Source: Fremontodendron californicum
Lineage: Eukaryota; Streptophyta; Magnoliopsida; Malvales; Malvaceae
Assembly: GCA_030761205.1 (NCBI GenBank)
Contig: JAULJL010000039.1
Location: 4,784,001-4,848,000 of the forward strand
Length of the DNA stretch: 64,000 nt
Reading direction: 5' to 3'
Part shown: positions 34,150 through 46,042 of the stretch, piece by piece
Layout of the letters: every line of letters starts with the position of its first letter
Position numbering within the stretch: position 1 is the first letter of the stretch
Notes under the pieces: model-generated
Database searches by the model: none
Told to the model about the DNA's origin: nothing
What the model saw: the letters and a program-made list of their open reading frames with translations, nothing else
Made by a program: the position numbers and the translations under genes

Positions 34150-37100
34150 CTAAGGCAATCCTATGAAGCAAATAACACAAACACTTGGCATTTCAAATCA
34201 AAATACATAATGTCATGGCATGAAGTGCTAACCTATCAACTAAAGTGATGAAAATGCACATACAAGGCATGGAATGCATGAAGAGGCCGAATGCTCCTAA
34301 ACCTAAATGAGCATGGCATTTTCACAAACATCTAACATACTAACATGCAAGATATATAAACTTATGGTATGAAAATGCAAATCTATGAACTAAAATGACG
34401 AAAATGCACATACAAGGCATGGAATGCATGAAGAGGCTGAATGCTCCTATGACAAAATATAAAATGCAAACATAACCACATACAAGCTATGATACATGAG
34501 AAAAATGCAAAATATCATCAAGAAAAAACACAATAGCCGAGCCTGCAAGGAAATATCATGAAGAAAAAAGGAAATATAGAAGTAAATATAGCATAAAAAA
34601 TGAAAGGAACATGATCAAAATAATTATAGACATGCAAAGAAAATAACAAGAAATATTAGTAAACAAAGCAAGAAAAGTTAAGCACCATGGTTGGTACAAA
34701 ATGGGCATAGCCTTTCCCCTAACTATAATCACTTGGACTTGTCAAGATCATGAAGCCTTTCCATTTCAAGAAAACAGAAAATAAAGCATACTAATAAGAA
34801 AAATAGAGGTGAGCTTCATGGTTTTGTAAAAATGGGCATAGCCTCTCCCCTAACCGTGGTCACTTGATATATACCAAGATCATGTAGCCATTTCAACCTG
34901 TTTTGCTTCATTTTTTGTAAGAAATTAGAACCTTAAATACTTCATTTTTTGACAACAACATGTAAAGAAGAAAAAAAGAAAAAAAATCAAAGCAAGCATT
35001 CCTTCAAATTCGGCCAAACACAAACTTTGTAAACAAAATTGTTTTCAACCATTTTTGATGAAGAAGAAGAGATGAAAACTTAAGTAAACATTTTAAAACT
35101 TGATTTCTATAAGAAATGTAGTAGGAAAACAAAGTGGAAAATCAAGAAATCAACATGGAAAACAAGAAGAAAACTATGCTAGAGCTAGGTAGAAATCACT
35201 ACCTTCAAGCTCTCTTTTGACAATCTTTCTTTCCTTTCTCTCAAAACCATTTTTTTTTTCTAAATTAACTACTGACTTCCAGCCTTCTACCTTGTGAAAA
35301 AACCGATCAGCCCCCCCTCTTTAGCCTTGGCCGAATGGCGCCTCAACCATAAGATGGATTGTGCCCTTTTTCTCCTCCAATTTTGGCCCTTAGATTAAGA
35401 TATTTTCATGACAACATAAAACTGTCATCTTGCCAATTGACAGCAGCCCTTAAGATGTGTACTCAGCCCTTGTAATAACCTCAGCCCTTAGATGAAAAAG
35501 AGGACCAATCCCATGCACTCCCTTGCTTGGCCCTTTGAGTGCCTACCCTTGGATGAGTTGTGCTCTTCTATTCTTGGCCATTGGATGAGGATTCTTTCAT
35601 GAAAACATAAAAATGTCATCTTGGCATTTAATCTCATCCCTTTACATGTGTACTCAGCCCTTGTACATGGCCTAAGCCATTGGATGTAAATGAACAATCC
35701 CATGCACTTCCTTGCTTAGCCGAATGGATGTCCACCTTTGGATGAGTTGTGCTCTTCCATTCTTGGCCATTAGATAAGGGTTCTTTCATGATAAATAAAA
35801 TTTTCATCTTGGCATTTAATCTTGGCCATTGAATGGTGTATTCAACTTTTCTACAAGGCACCTAAGCCATTGGATGAAGGGGGACCATTTGCAAGGTACT
35901 AGTGGTAGCATGTGAGCTTGATAGTGACTAAGGAATTAAATTGATCAAGCTTCCTTCTTCTTCTCTATGCTGGCTGATCAAAGGAGGTAAAATCCCAGCA
36001 ATTCCTTCTTCTTTCATATTTTTCTTAATTACAAATTGGCCCCTTTCGGTTTCTTTAGTAAAATGACCATTTTGACCCTCAAATCTAAATAAATAGCAAA
36101 TGGACTCCAAATTCAAAATTTACTTTTTCAATACTTCCGTAATAATAAAAAATTGAATTTTGGAAGTTTTCAAAATTTTATGAGTCCATTTGCTATTTTT
36201 TTTTTTGGATTTTTCTTCCAAAAATGCCTTTTTGTGCACCCGAACTTTCACCATTTTTAAACGAGCTCCGAATTCAGATTTTTATTCACCAATATCTTCC
36301 AAATAATGTGATCTTGAAGTTTTGGTAATTTTTGGAGTTCATTTGCTATTTTTTCGAGATTTATCTGCTTGAATTTCTACATAGTGGACCTGGGATTTGA
36401 AAATTTTGCAAATGAACTTTGAATCAAGATTTTCTTTCACCAATATCTTCCAAATAATTTAAGAATGAGATCTGCAAATTTTTAGAATTTTTGGAGCTCG
36501 TTTACTATTTTTTCGGGATTTATCCTTTTGAATTTATGCATAGTGGAATCGGGATTTGGCCTTTTTGGAAACAAACTCCAAATCAAGATTTTCTTTTGCC
36601 AATCTCTTCCAAATAATTTAAGATTGAGATCTGCAAATTTTTAGAATATTTAGAGCTCATTGGCTATTTTTTCGGGATTTATCCTTTTGAATTTCTGCAT
36701 AGTGGGCTCAGGATTTGGCCATTTTGCAAACGAACTCTGAATCCAGATTTTCTTTCTCCAATCTCTCTAAAATGATTTAAGAATGAGATCTGCAAATTTT
36801 CAGAATTTTTGGAGCTCATTTGGTATTTTTCCCAAATTTTCCAATTTTGCCCTTTTGCCTCCGAACCTTGGTTTTGCTCAAAACAAGTCCGATTTTCAGA
36901 TTTTCTATTCCTGGGCCTTTGTCCTATATTGAATTGGAGTTGGTCCTAAAATGCCCAATTTTTACGATCAAATTCCCTTCCGTTTTGATTTTTCCACTTT
37001 TTAGTATCGAGAATTTTCTCGTTTTTCCGTTCTTCCACCAATCGGCTCTTTTCTCGAAATTACTTTGAACTGAGCCTTGGGCTATCCTTGTTTACTCACT

Positions 37101-37650
37101 CCTCATCAATTAAGAGCTTTAGTCTTACTGAATCGGGCCATTTTTGCAATTTTCCCCGAATTCACCAAAATCCACTAAAAAACCCTAATTCTCGGTTTTC
37201 TTCCGAATTGACTTTTCTTTCAGTTTTTCTTCCAAGTAGCCTATCCATTAATAGTAGTCAGTGCTTATCTTTCATTTGGAACCTTCAATTCCGACAATTT
37301 GATCGTTTAAGCACTTTTCCCCAAATTTCTCGAACTATGGTTTTTTTTTATATTGAATATCCGTAACCTAACTTTCGAACTCCAAATCTTTCAATGTAGA
37401 CCTCGGATTATCAAAATTCTTTCACCATTTTTCAATTGAACTTCAAATCTTGATTTTGAAAGTGGGTTGACTTTTTTAGTAGTTGACTTTTTGGGTTGAC
37501 TTTTCCAAGTTTGACTTTTTTTGTCTGTTTTCTTAGACCAAGTACGGAGTACCACCTATAGGATGATAAATGTCTTTTTGCATTCTGAAACATCAATTTA
37601 GGAAGAAAACATACCTGTTTTAATGGTCCGGACAAAATTAAGTGTCTACA
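34150..37650 (-). repeat. Tat-2 3' LTR, right part
   Basis: Resumes at CTAAGGCAATCC, exactly as in the uninterrupted 5' LTR after 58652, and ends GTGTCTACA. Includes the CCATGGTTGGTACAAAATGGGCATAGCC duplicate blocks (34686 and 34818), several TGGCCATTGGATGAGG-type repeats (35470-35880), and AATTTGCTATTTTTTCGGGATTTATC repeats (about 36180-36840, four units near 150 bp). No genes recognised; the small frames here are incidental. Confidence 0.88.
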
Positions 37651-37663
37651 GCTGCCCCTCATT
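37651..37663 (-). other. Polypurine tract of Tat-2
   Basis: Reverse strand AATGAGGGGCAGC next to the LTR start TGTAGACAC, matching AAAGAGAGGCAGC of Tat-1. Confidence 0.8.
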
Positions 37664-37974
37664 GGCTGTTGCTGAGAATCAGGAATCAGACAAAGATAAA
37701 CAAACACTAATTTTGTCCGGTTAATGAAATCACATATGAAGAGAAGGGAAAGGGAGTTTTCTTTTTTCCATTTTTTTTTCCATCATTTTTCAGTTTTTTC
37801 AATTTTTTTTTGAAAAAGCTGTAAATAGAAGATTTTATTCTTAAATTGAGTTCCCTGACTAATCAAGACTCGACCCGTTTTAAGGAAACAAGTTCGATTT
37901 GCAAGAGAAGAAATGACCTCGACGATGGTCTCGGGGTCTTAACCTGTCTTGTTCTCAGCTGTGTTTAGAATTCT

Positions 37975-38330
37975 GGGCATCTCCTCTAGAAGCTTCGGCT
38001 ATCACCACCAAAGACTTGCTCATTTATTTAAAAAAAAATTTAAAACTCTGGATATCTCCATAGAGGCTTCGGCTATCACTACCGAAGACTTTATCACTGT
38101 TTAAAATTTGTTAAATTTTGGTATCTCCTCCAGAAGCTTCAGCTATCACCACCGAAGACTTTCTCACTGTTTAAAATTTGTAAAATTCTGGGTATCTCCT
38201 CCAGAAACTTCAGCTATCATTACCAAAGACTTTCTCACTATTTAAAATTTGTAAAAATTCTGGGTATCACTTCCAGAAGCTTTGGTTATCACCACCAAAG
38301 ACTTGCTCATTTTTAAAAATTTAAAATTTT
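37975..38330 (-). repeat. ~70-bp tandem array, first block (5 units)
   Basis: The core CTTCGGCTATCACCACCGAAGACTT (variants) recurs at about 37993, 38069, 38138, 38206 and 38279, each preceded by CTGGgTATCTCCtcCAGAAG. Confidence 0.85.
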
Positions 38331-38559
38331 GGGTTCAGCAGGTTCAAAATAAAAGAAAGTACCTCGACGGTGGTCCCGGGGCTCGACTCATTTGAGAAGC
38401 AAAAGGAGTTCGAATTTAAAATAAAATATCTCGGCAGTGGTCTCGAGACTTGACTCCTTTGAGAAGCAAAACGAGTTTGATTTTACCTGAAAGCTTTGAG
38501 AGAGGATGCAAATGCTTCATGATGCAAATGCTTCTGATGTAGATGCAGATGTTGAATAA

Positions 38560-38980
38560 AATTCTGGGTATATCCTCTAGAAGCTTTGGCTATCACCACC
38601 AAAGGCTTGCTCATTTTAAAAAATTTAAAAACTCTGGATATCTCCATAGAGGCTTCGGCTATCACTATCAAAGACTTTCCCTTTTCAAAAAATTTAGAAA
38701 CTCTGGATATCTGCACAGAGGCTTAGGCTATCACTACCAAAGACTTTCCTTTTTAAAAAAATTTAGAAACTCTAGATATCTTTACAGAGGCTTCGGCTAT
38801 CACTACCAAAGTCTTTCCCTTTTCAAAAAATTTTAAAACTCTGGATATCTCCACAAAAGCTTCGTCTATCACTACCAAAGACTTTCTCTTTTCAAAATTT
38901 TTTAAAACTTTGGATATCTCCACAAAGGCTTCGACTATCACCACTGAAGACTTGCTCATTAAAAAAAATCGTGTTGAAAA
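38560..38980 (-). repeat. ~69-bp tandem array, second block (6 units)
   Basis: Units at about 38582, 38651, 38724, 38793, 38862 and 38931 with the core AACTCTGGATATCTCCacAGAGGCTTCGGCTATC. The 69-bp period is a multiple of three, so open frames appear on both strands (38543-38836 + and 38753-38959 -); I do not regard them as genes. Confidence 0.87.
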
Positions 38981-41712
38981 TTATACCCAAAAGCTTTGAG
39001 AAGAGATGCAGATGCACATGTCTTTAACAAGGTGCTCATGCTTCATGGTGCAAATGTAAAAGGCTTGGATTGATGTAAATACTTCTTGATGCAGATGCAA
39101 ATACTGAATAAGATGTGAGTGCTTCTGAATGATGCAAATGCAAAAATCAACATTGAAGCAACTACTTCATATGGTGATGTAGATGCAAAGATCGACATTG
39201 TGCAAATGCTTCGGAATGTTGCAAATGCAAATACTAGCAATGTGAAAAATGCTTCTAAATGATGCAATTCAAGGATTGACAACATACAGAATGCTTCTAC
39301 ATGATGCTAATGCAAGGATCAATAATGATGCAAATGCTTGATGAAAATGTGCAAATGCCCTTGATCATTTTTTCTAAACTTTGGCTTAGCCTCAATTTAT
39401 TTTTCCTCTTCAAATCAGAGTATATCTTCAATTCTTTGTTCAATCTTTGGCTATTTTTTTTTGCCCCAATAGTTTTCAAACTCTTATTGACAGGATTCTT
39501 CTTGCCAAGTTCTATTTCTTCTTATCATATTTGGAAGTCAAGGTTAACCCTAGTAGTTACCTCAGGGTTAGAAAAACCTTATTTCATATCAGCATCAAAA
39601 TTGGTATTTCAAAAACATTTTTGTTTTCCCTTTTTTTTTTTTTGAAAAACAATCTTGCTCATTTAATGAAAACTTATGAGCCAAAAATATTAGCCCCACG
39701 GTATATGGTGTATGATTCTTTTGAAGGCTGATGACCACTCTTAGAAATTTCCCTAAATGTCAATCTGGATTTTTCAATTGGGATTGGCAAGGCTTGGTAT
39801 AACAAGATTCTAGCTTTGCTAGGATAACTTCATAACAAAAATGTATACCCTTTCTAGGCTCACAAATGGAACAAGTTTTATTAATCATGAATTCATTGAG
39901 AACCAAACAAATTCAACATTCTTTTAGTTTCCATATCAAGGCATTTGACCAGCGTCAAGATTGGCCGGGATGTTTAAATTGGAAAGTGTAATTTTGATGG
40001 AAAAAATGTTTCAGTTTTCGAAGACAATCCTCCAAATGAGAGCTGTCAATTTGGGAGGTTCATGAATTCCTAGATGTTCCTCGATGACCACTTCTTCAAG
40101 GTGACCTTTTCTTTTGTGGTATCGATACTATCATAGGTGGCATCGAAAATTCTCATTTTACTCTAGACCGTCCATTTTTGGGTTTTCGCCCTAGAGTCCC
40201 CTTCTTTCCTATTTTTCTTTTTTTTTTTTTTGTTTTACCATGCACTTGAGAATTCTAAATTCTTCCTTAGTGAAATGAGAATTCGAGAAGATGGGATAAA
40301 ATCTGAGAAAAACCCTTCAAGTTAAATATTGATGCTCGATCAAAATGGGCTTTTAAAGCACGTGATGTAGGCCATGGGTCGGGGTTCAGAAAGAAAGGAT
40401 AAATAGGCCCAAAATCTGTGTTTGAGGGTAATTGGATCAAGGATCATTTCCTGAGGAGAATTCATTCTTGAAACATTTGTCCCTTTTTTTTTGGACTTTT
40501 CTTTTTTCTTTTTCAATCTTTTTCTGATTGCTGGCTTTCATTTGCCATTCTTTGGTTTCACATTTTCCAGTGGCTCTATTGTTTTCCATGATTTTTGATT
40601 ATTTTTCCTCGTATTTGCCCTATAGTGTAGAAGGTGATCCTTGATCAGCGTTCAAAGAAAGAAATAATTCATAAGGCTCAAAGGGGTGACTAGGGATAAT
40701 TTCTTGTTAGTGAATGGGATATGAAAGATGGCCATTTATCATGTCAAGCATAAATATTCTGATTGAAGAGCAATCCTTAAGGGAAATAGATAATCAGAAT
40801 TTCATCTTGCACTTTGGAATCATCCAAATTCTCATATGCATGATATCCCAATTTTTTTTAATTGCATGCCCCAATGATTCATGCGTTAGTCCCATCCTTT
40901 TTCACCATTTAGTCCCATCCTTTTTCACCATACAACCATCATTTCCACATATGATGCCCCAATTTGATTAACCATGAGAATTTGTATCAACGACGAACAT
41001 AGCAAGTCTAGGTCTATTTTGAAAAGGCTGAGTTTCAAATATGAGTTCTTTGAAGAGACAAGGAAAATATGACCCAAAAACGGGTTTTCTCTGGGACATA
41101 GGATAATCTAGTTTAATCATTGTACCCCAGGGTGTCAATCATGAAGTGATGTTTGGGCATTTAGTGTTTTGTGGTTATTGGAAAAGGCATGAATGGTTTT
41201 AGCACAATCTTGGCACACCAAATTACCACGATCTAAATTCTTGAAAGAATGTCTCATTTGTTTGAATTTCAAGGAGTTCGAAATTTTTTCAAAAAGTTTA
41301 TTCCTTTGTTAATAGTCTAGATTGGGATCTACATCTTTGCTTATTTTGCAATGACAATGGCTTATGAAGTTTAATCAGTTCATATTCCTTGAAGCATTAG
41401 GTATTTCAAGTAGTTTTGATTCAAAGGATTTAGGCATAGGAAAACCTGAAAGAGAGAGGGAAAGTGTCAGGTCATTTCTAACAATGATCATCAATATTCT
41501 CGAGACTGTCCGTTATTTCACGTGAAAACCCCTTATTATTGTTTACCAAATTTGTTTTCTCAAAGTTTCATTTTTTTTGCAAATTCAAAATATTATTAAA
41601 ACATAATGAACACAAAATATTTAAATTCAAAATTTATTTATTTCATGTAGATGTCAACATGAGACAAGTGCTTTCATCATCGTAGTGTATAGAACTACAT
41701 GCATCAGAAATC

Positions 41713-43141
41713 CTAATATGATTGTGCACCATGTTTCTTATGAAACTTGGCTTTCCCATCTTCAAAACTTATCGAACCAGCCTTGATGAGATCCCTGACC
41801 TTGTACTTCAAAGCGGGGCAGTTCTCTGTTGAGTGACCTTGATTTCCTGAATGATAATCACAACACTCATTAGCAACATACCAGCTCGGATAAAGGGGCT
41901 TTAAAGGCTCTAATTGCATGGGTGTCACAAGGTGATTCTGGATGAGTTGAGGTAATAGCTCACTGTATGTCACAGGAATTGGGTCAACCTGATTTCGTTT
42001 TCGCTTTTTATGCCCCCTTCGATTATTCCCAAGGGTGTTAGATTGATAGACAGATGTAAATTCTGGCACGGTTGCAGTTATTGGTTGGTAAGGGTAAGAA
42101 CCTTGAGAGACATTGTTCAGGGTAGAGTAAAATGGCTGATACGAGGAGAATTGGGGAGGTGGGGTAAAGCCTTCCGCGACTTAGGTATCTTCCTTTTTCT
42201 TTTCAGATGCCCCATTTCTCTTGGTATTGGATGTTCTTTCTCCTTCAATTTTTCCATCCTTGATAGCATTCTCAATCATCTCTCCTGAATTCCGAAAAAT
42301 TCTTCGTGGTGTTGCTGACAAGTATATCAGAGTACGGGGCCTACAGTGTATTCACAAAAAGGACAATGGTTTCCTTCTGAGTTAAGGGCGGTTGTACTTG
42401 GGCGGCCAGGCTCATCCACTGATGCGTATATTCTTTGAAGCTCTCAGTAGCTCTTTTCTTCATATTTTGCAAGGTGAGATGGTCAGGCGCCATGTCGGTC
42501 ATATGCTTGTACTGGTTTAGAAAAGCCCTAGCCATGTCGTTCCAAGAGTGAATCTGATCCTTGCTCAACTGACCATACCACCTAATTGCGGACCCGCTGA
42601 GGCTATCCTGAAAGCCATGAATCAAAAGCTTATCATTATCTATATGACTTGTCATCTTTCGGTAGAACATAGTGATGTGGAGTGATGGATCGATCGTCTC
42701 GTCATATTTCACAAAGTCAGGGATCTTGAACTTAGGAGGAATGACTAAATCGAGGACCAAGCATCGTTCTTTAGCATCCACACTCCCGAATACATCTGCA
42801 TTTTCTACTGCCCGGAGCCTTTCATCTAGCAACTGATATTTCCCTTGGGAATCTGCCAACTCAGCCTTATTCAACTCATCCATTTTCAACTTTGCCTGCT
42901 CAGCTGGATCATTTGAATTTAAAACATTGACGGGGTTAACTGTGTTCTGGGCATCCATCATTTCGACCTCATTCTGACCCTTTTGTGCCTCTAACCCTTC
43001 TCTGGTTGTCAAGTTTTCTGTGTATCCTTTGATTACGGTGGATATTAGCTCCATCAATTTAGTCATCTGATCTTTAGATTCTGCTTGAGACTTTGCCAAC
43101 CTTTCTCGTAATTCTTTCTGTTCTTTTTCCATTTTCTCCAT
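41713..43141 (-). pseudogene. Tat-2 gag region 2 (Tat-type Gag, broken)
   Basis: From Met at 43141: an N-terminal coiled-coil-like stretch rich in E, K and Q, then the gag core with PPKFKIPDFVKYDE, FQDSLSGSAIRWY, SWNDMARAFLNQYKH, FKEYTHQWMSLAAQV and FVNTL, ending in TAG at 42341. The homology continues in another frame (about 42270-41713) as DPIPVTYSELLPQLIQ and a knuckle-like CDYHSGNQGHSTENC (C-X2-H-X5-H-X4-C) with a lysine-rich tail. One stop and at least one frameshift separate the halves. Gag would build the particle; this copy cannot make the full protein. Confidence 0.88.
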
Positions 43142-44028
43142 TCGAGCAACTTGTTCATTCTCTATAGCACTAGCCTGTATTAAAAGGGTATTCAGTACTT
43201 CTTATACCTCTGATTTTAAATGGAAATTCTTTCAAAGACTCTTAAAGCTAAGCCAACTTCTATTTTATTTCTCCAAATGTCTGTCATGATGAAAGAGTCA
43301 TGAATGCAATTTGATGCACGTGATACCTAAACAATATGATGTATGGAAATGTACAGTGAAAACATGCTGACTATATATGTAATAAATGCAATCACGATGC
43401 CAACATGCTGCAAGCAAAGAATAAACAAATCAGTGCATGGATATATGCAATGAATGACTATGTATATTTCAGAGTGTTACCCAATCAATGATCGTATTCA
43501 CTATGAATGCAACACGATGTCAATTATGATGCATGTAAATAATGAATGATTAACACAGAGTATATACAAAGAAACTCATGCTGACCATGTGTGTTATGAA
43601 TATGACCTAATGCTAACATGATGTATGTAATAAGCAAATTAGTTTATGAACATATCTAGAAAAATCATGCTGACTATGTTTGTCATGAATACCACCTGAT
43701 GCTACCAAGATGCATGTATGAATGTATGGTATGCAAATAATTGATCAGATGCAAAATGCAAAGGGGAAGATATAACGGAGGAAATAAGAATCAGAGGAAC
43801 TTAATCATCAACATCTCATAAATTTGAAGCACAACCAATTCATTCCCATATCAACGTTCACAATGGTATAAACCATTTTTTCAAAATTTGAGCAGTGGTT
43901 AAAACTGTCTTTACAAACACTTTATTCTTCCTCCTAAGGCTATAAGAGCCGGCTACTGAAAAAGTGAAATCCTACTACATCATATTAGACCAAAGTCTTT
44001 CTACATCATTGCCATAAATATCCTAATC
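43142..44028 (-). other. Second leader-like block between the two gag regions of Tat-2
   Basis: No coding signal. At 43340-43745 it carries four units of about 110-120 bp with CATGCTGACTATGTATGTCATGAATGCAA-like words (variants) and GATGCATGTA. The same type of sequence occurs upstream of gag region 1 (54690-54985), so this looks like a repeated leader. Confidence 0.65.
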
Positions 44029-44554
44029 CTAATTATGCTTTCCCAGCTCTCTATCAGTCAGTGTCGTTGGATCGATCCATTTGGTCTCTATAAGAGACTG
44101 TACTTTCTTTTTGAATGCTATACAATCTTCAATGCTATGGCCAGCAATTCCACAGTGATAATCACATTTCCATTTGGATTATACCACTTTGGATATGGTG
44201 GTAACAAGGGTTTCAGCGGGATGCAGGCAACCATGTGATTTTGGATCAGTACAGGGAGAAGCTTTTGATAGCTGATTGGAATGGGATCATACTGCTCTTG
44301 AGTCTTGTTTTTGGGTTGTTTCTTAATCACACATGGCCTAGGAGTTGGGGCACTTGGTCATGGCACTAAGGTCCGAACCAGAGTGTTTACATAGGAGATG
44401 GCGGAATTGCAAGGCAAGGGTATGGATTTGGACACGAGACCCTTGGAGGTTGTACATAGTTTGAGGTTCCTACCCTGGATGCTTGATAAGGTGATTGATG
44501 AGGGAAATAGTACGAACTGGCAGTTGGTGGTGATGGAGTTGGATTCAGGGGTCC
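44029..44554 (-). pseudogene. Tat-2 gag region 1, C-terminal part
   Basis: Continues gag region 1 left of the Ath-3 insertion. It is proline- and tyrosine-rich (PTPSPPTASSYYFP), then DPIPISYQKLLPVLIQNH, and in a shifted frame the knuckle CDYHCGIAGHSIEDC followed by KKKVQSLIETKWIDPTTLTDRELGKHN and a stop at 44029-44031. It is clearly related to, but distinct from, gag region 2. The GGTCC duplication is at 44550-44554. Confidence 0.8.
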
Positions 44555-46029
44555 TGATGGAGACTCAATTAAGAGTTGTAAACCCAAGTGCAGGTTATGT
44601 TCAAGTAATAAATTCTCGGGTGTCCGAGGTCGAACCACAGGGAAGCGTATTAGTAAGTATAAGTTTATAAATATATAAGAAAAAGAAAGTAAACAAGATA
44701 TTAGGGAATCAACAACAAAACAAGATAAACAAAATAACATAAAAGAAATTAAACAAGATATAAAAAAACAATAATAAAAGATGTTGAGGTTAGAGAATCC
44801 ACTCTTGGTGTTATGCTAAGGTTAATCTTGTTTTATTACACAATTGAAATCCACACATAAAGGAGGTTCCAATCGGAAGGTTTAGCAATTCAGTCCAAAT
44901 TGTCCAACGTCCATAGCATATGATATTATGTTCATTTGGTGTCCTCAAAACTCATAAAAAGAGTCCAAGCATTCCTTATGCCAAGGTATATGTCTACAAC
45001 AAATCAAGGTTATGAAACAAAGCATTTACTGTGCCATTTTCATTGTCAATAATGAATCAAGATCCCTACTTTGCAAGTATGATTTTAAACCAAAAGAAAA
45101 TATTATCTATACTAAATGATGATTCATTTTAGCTCATGTTTAAGAGACTAACCTTAGCATTTACCAAAAGCTTCACCTCATCACCTCAACAATATGATTA
45201 GCAACACATACTAGATATGAATAAAATGAAAAGGAATGTAAGAAACATAAGTAAAGAAAAAGAAAACTAGAGAAAGAAAAGAAGAAGAAAACTTAGAGAA
45301 TTTTATTACAATGGCTAATATCCTACCAATGTATCAATGTATCCTACACTCATCTAAGGCCCTCTATTTACACACATTTTGGAGAGCTAAATGACAAGAG
45401 ACAAGCTTTATAAATTTCAAAGGTAGGTATAATAGGTGGGTGCATTTTTCTAACAATTTTCGTCATATTGTATGACAATTCTGATCAGCCAGCTTGATGG
45501 TCGATTTTGTCAATGTTGGAGGCTCGATCTGATCAAATGGTCTTCTAGACAAATATACCCCTATCAGTTATGGATCCATAGACGTTGGAATCAGATCATT
45601 TGCTCACGTGGATCGGACGATATGGTCAAAATAGCAAAACGGTGCAGAACAGACGTCATTGCATATCAGCCAACTTGATGGTCGATTTCACTAGGGAAAA
45701 CGACTCCCTTTCAAGAAGTGTAAAACATGAAAAAGATAGATATGCCTCTTAACTTTGCACTATAAAAGATTCAGCCTTATTGCTTCAGTGAAACTCCAGA
45801 TATAGCTGATATGGCAAAAGGTGTCGGAACTGGAACTGAATTGGATTTGCCCTTAATTCTTGATTTAACCTAGTAATCTGAAATCACGTAAAGAAACTCG
45901 TGAAAAACACCAAATTACATAAAAATATAAAATATCATAAACACAATTAGACTAAGCAATAATAACTCGTATTTGACACAAAACAATAATAAAACATAAC
46001 TAAAAACTATATAATTATACGAGTTATCA
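44555..46029 (-). repeat. 3' LTR of Ath-3 (1475 bp)
   Basis: In + orientation TGATGGAGAC ... GAGTTATCA. The TATA position (reverse strand, near 45364-45372) reads TGTAAATAG instead of TATAAATAG. Confidence 0.95.
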
Positions 46030-46042
46030 CACCCCCACACTT
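46030..46042 (-). other. Polypurine tract of Ath-3
   Basis: Reverse strand AAGTGTGGGGGTG next to the LTR. Internal extra copies of the core are at 46877-46887 and 47550-47561. Confidence 0.9.

Larger units (their letters stand above)
37664..41712 (-). other. Tat-2 3' non-coding region
   Basis: About 4 kb between gag region 2 and the polypurine tract. It is homologous (inverted) to 7057-9568 of Tat-1, but pol is missing entirely. It contains the expanded repeat arrays listed separately and low-complexity GATGCAAATGCTTC words (39000-39350). No protein domain recognised. Confidence 0.75.

Noticed and set aside
38543..38836. 97-codon frame with 23-residue repeats (GYHYQRLSLFKKF), suggesting a repeat protein
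   Set aside because: It arises from the 69-bp non-coding tandem array, whose period is a multiple of three; the opposite strand is open too.
43340..43745. Possible CRISPR-like or satellite array, given regularly spaced similar words
   Set aside because: Units are degenerate, repeats and spacers are not distinct, and the same sequence is part of the Tat leader; this is a eukaryotic retroelement.
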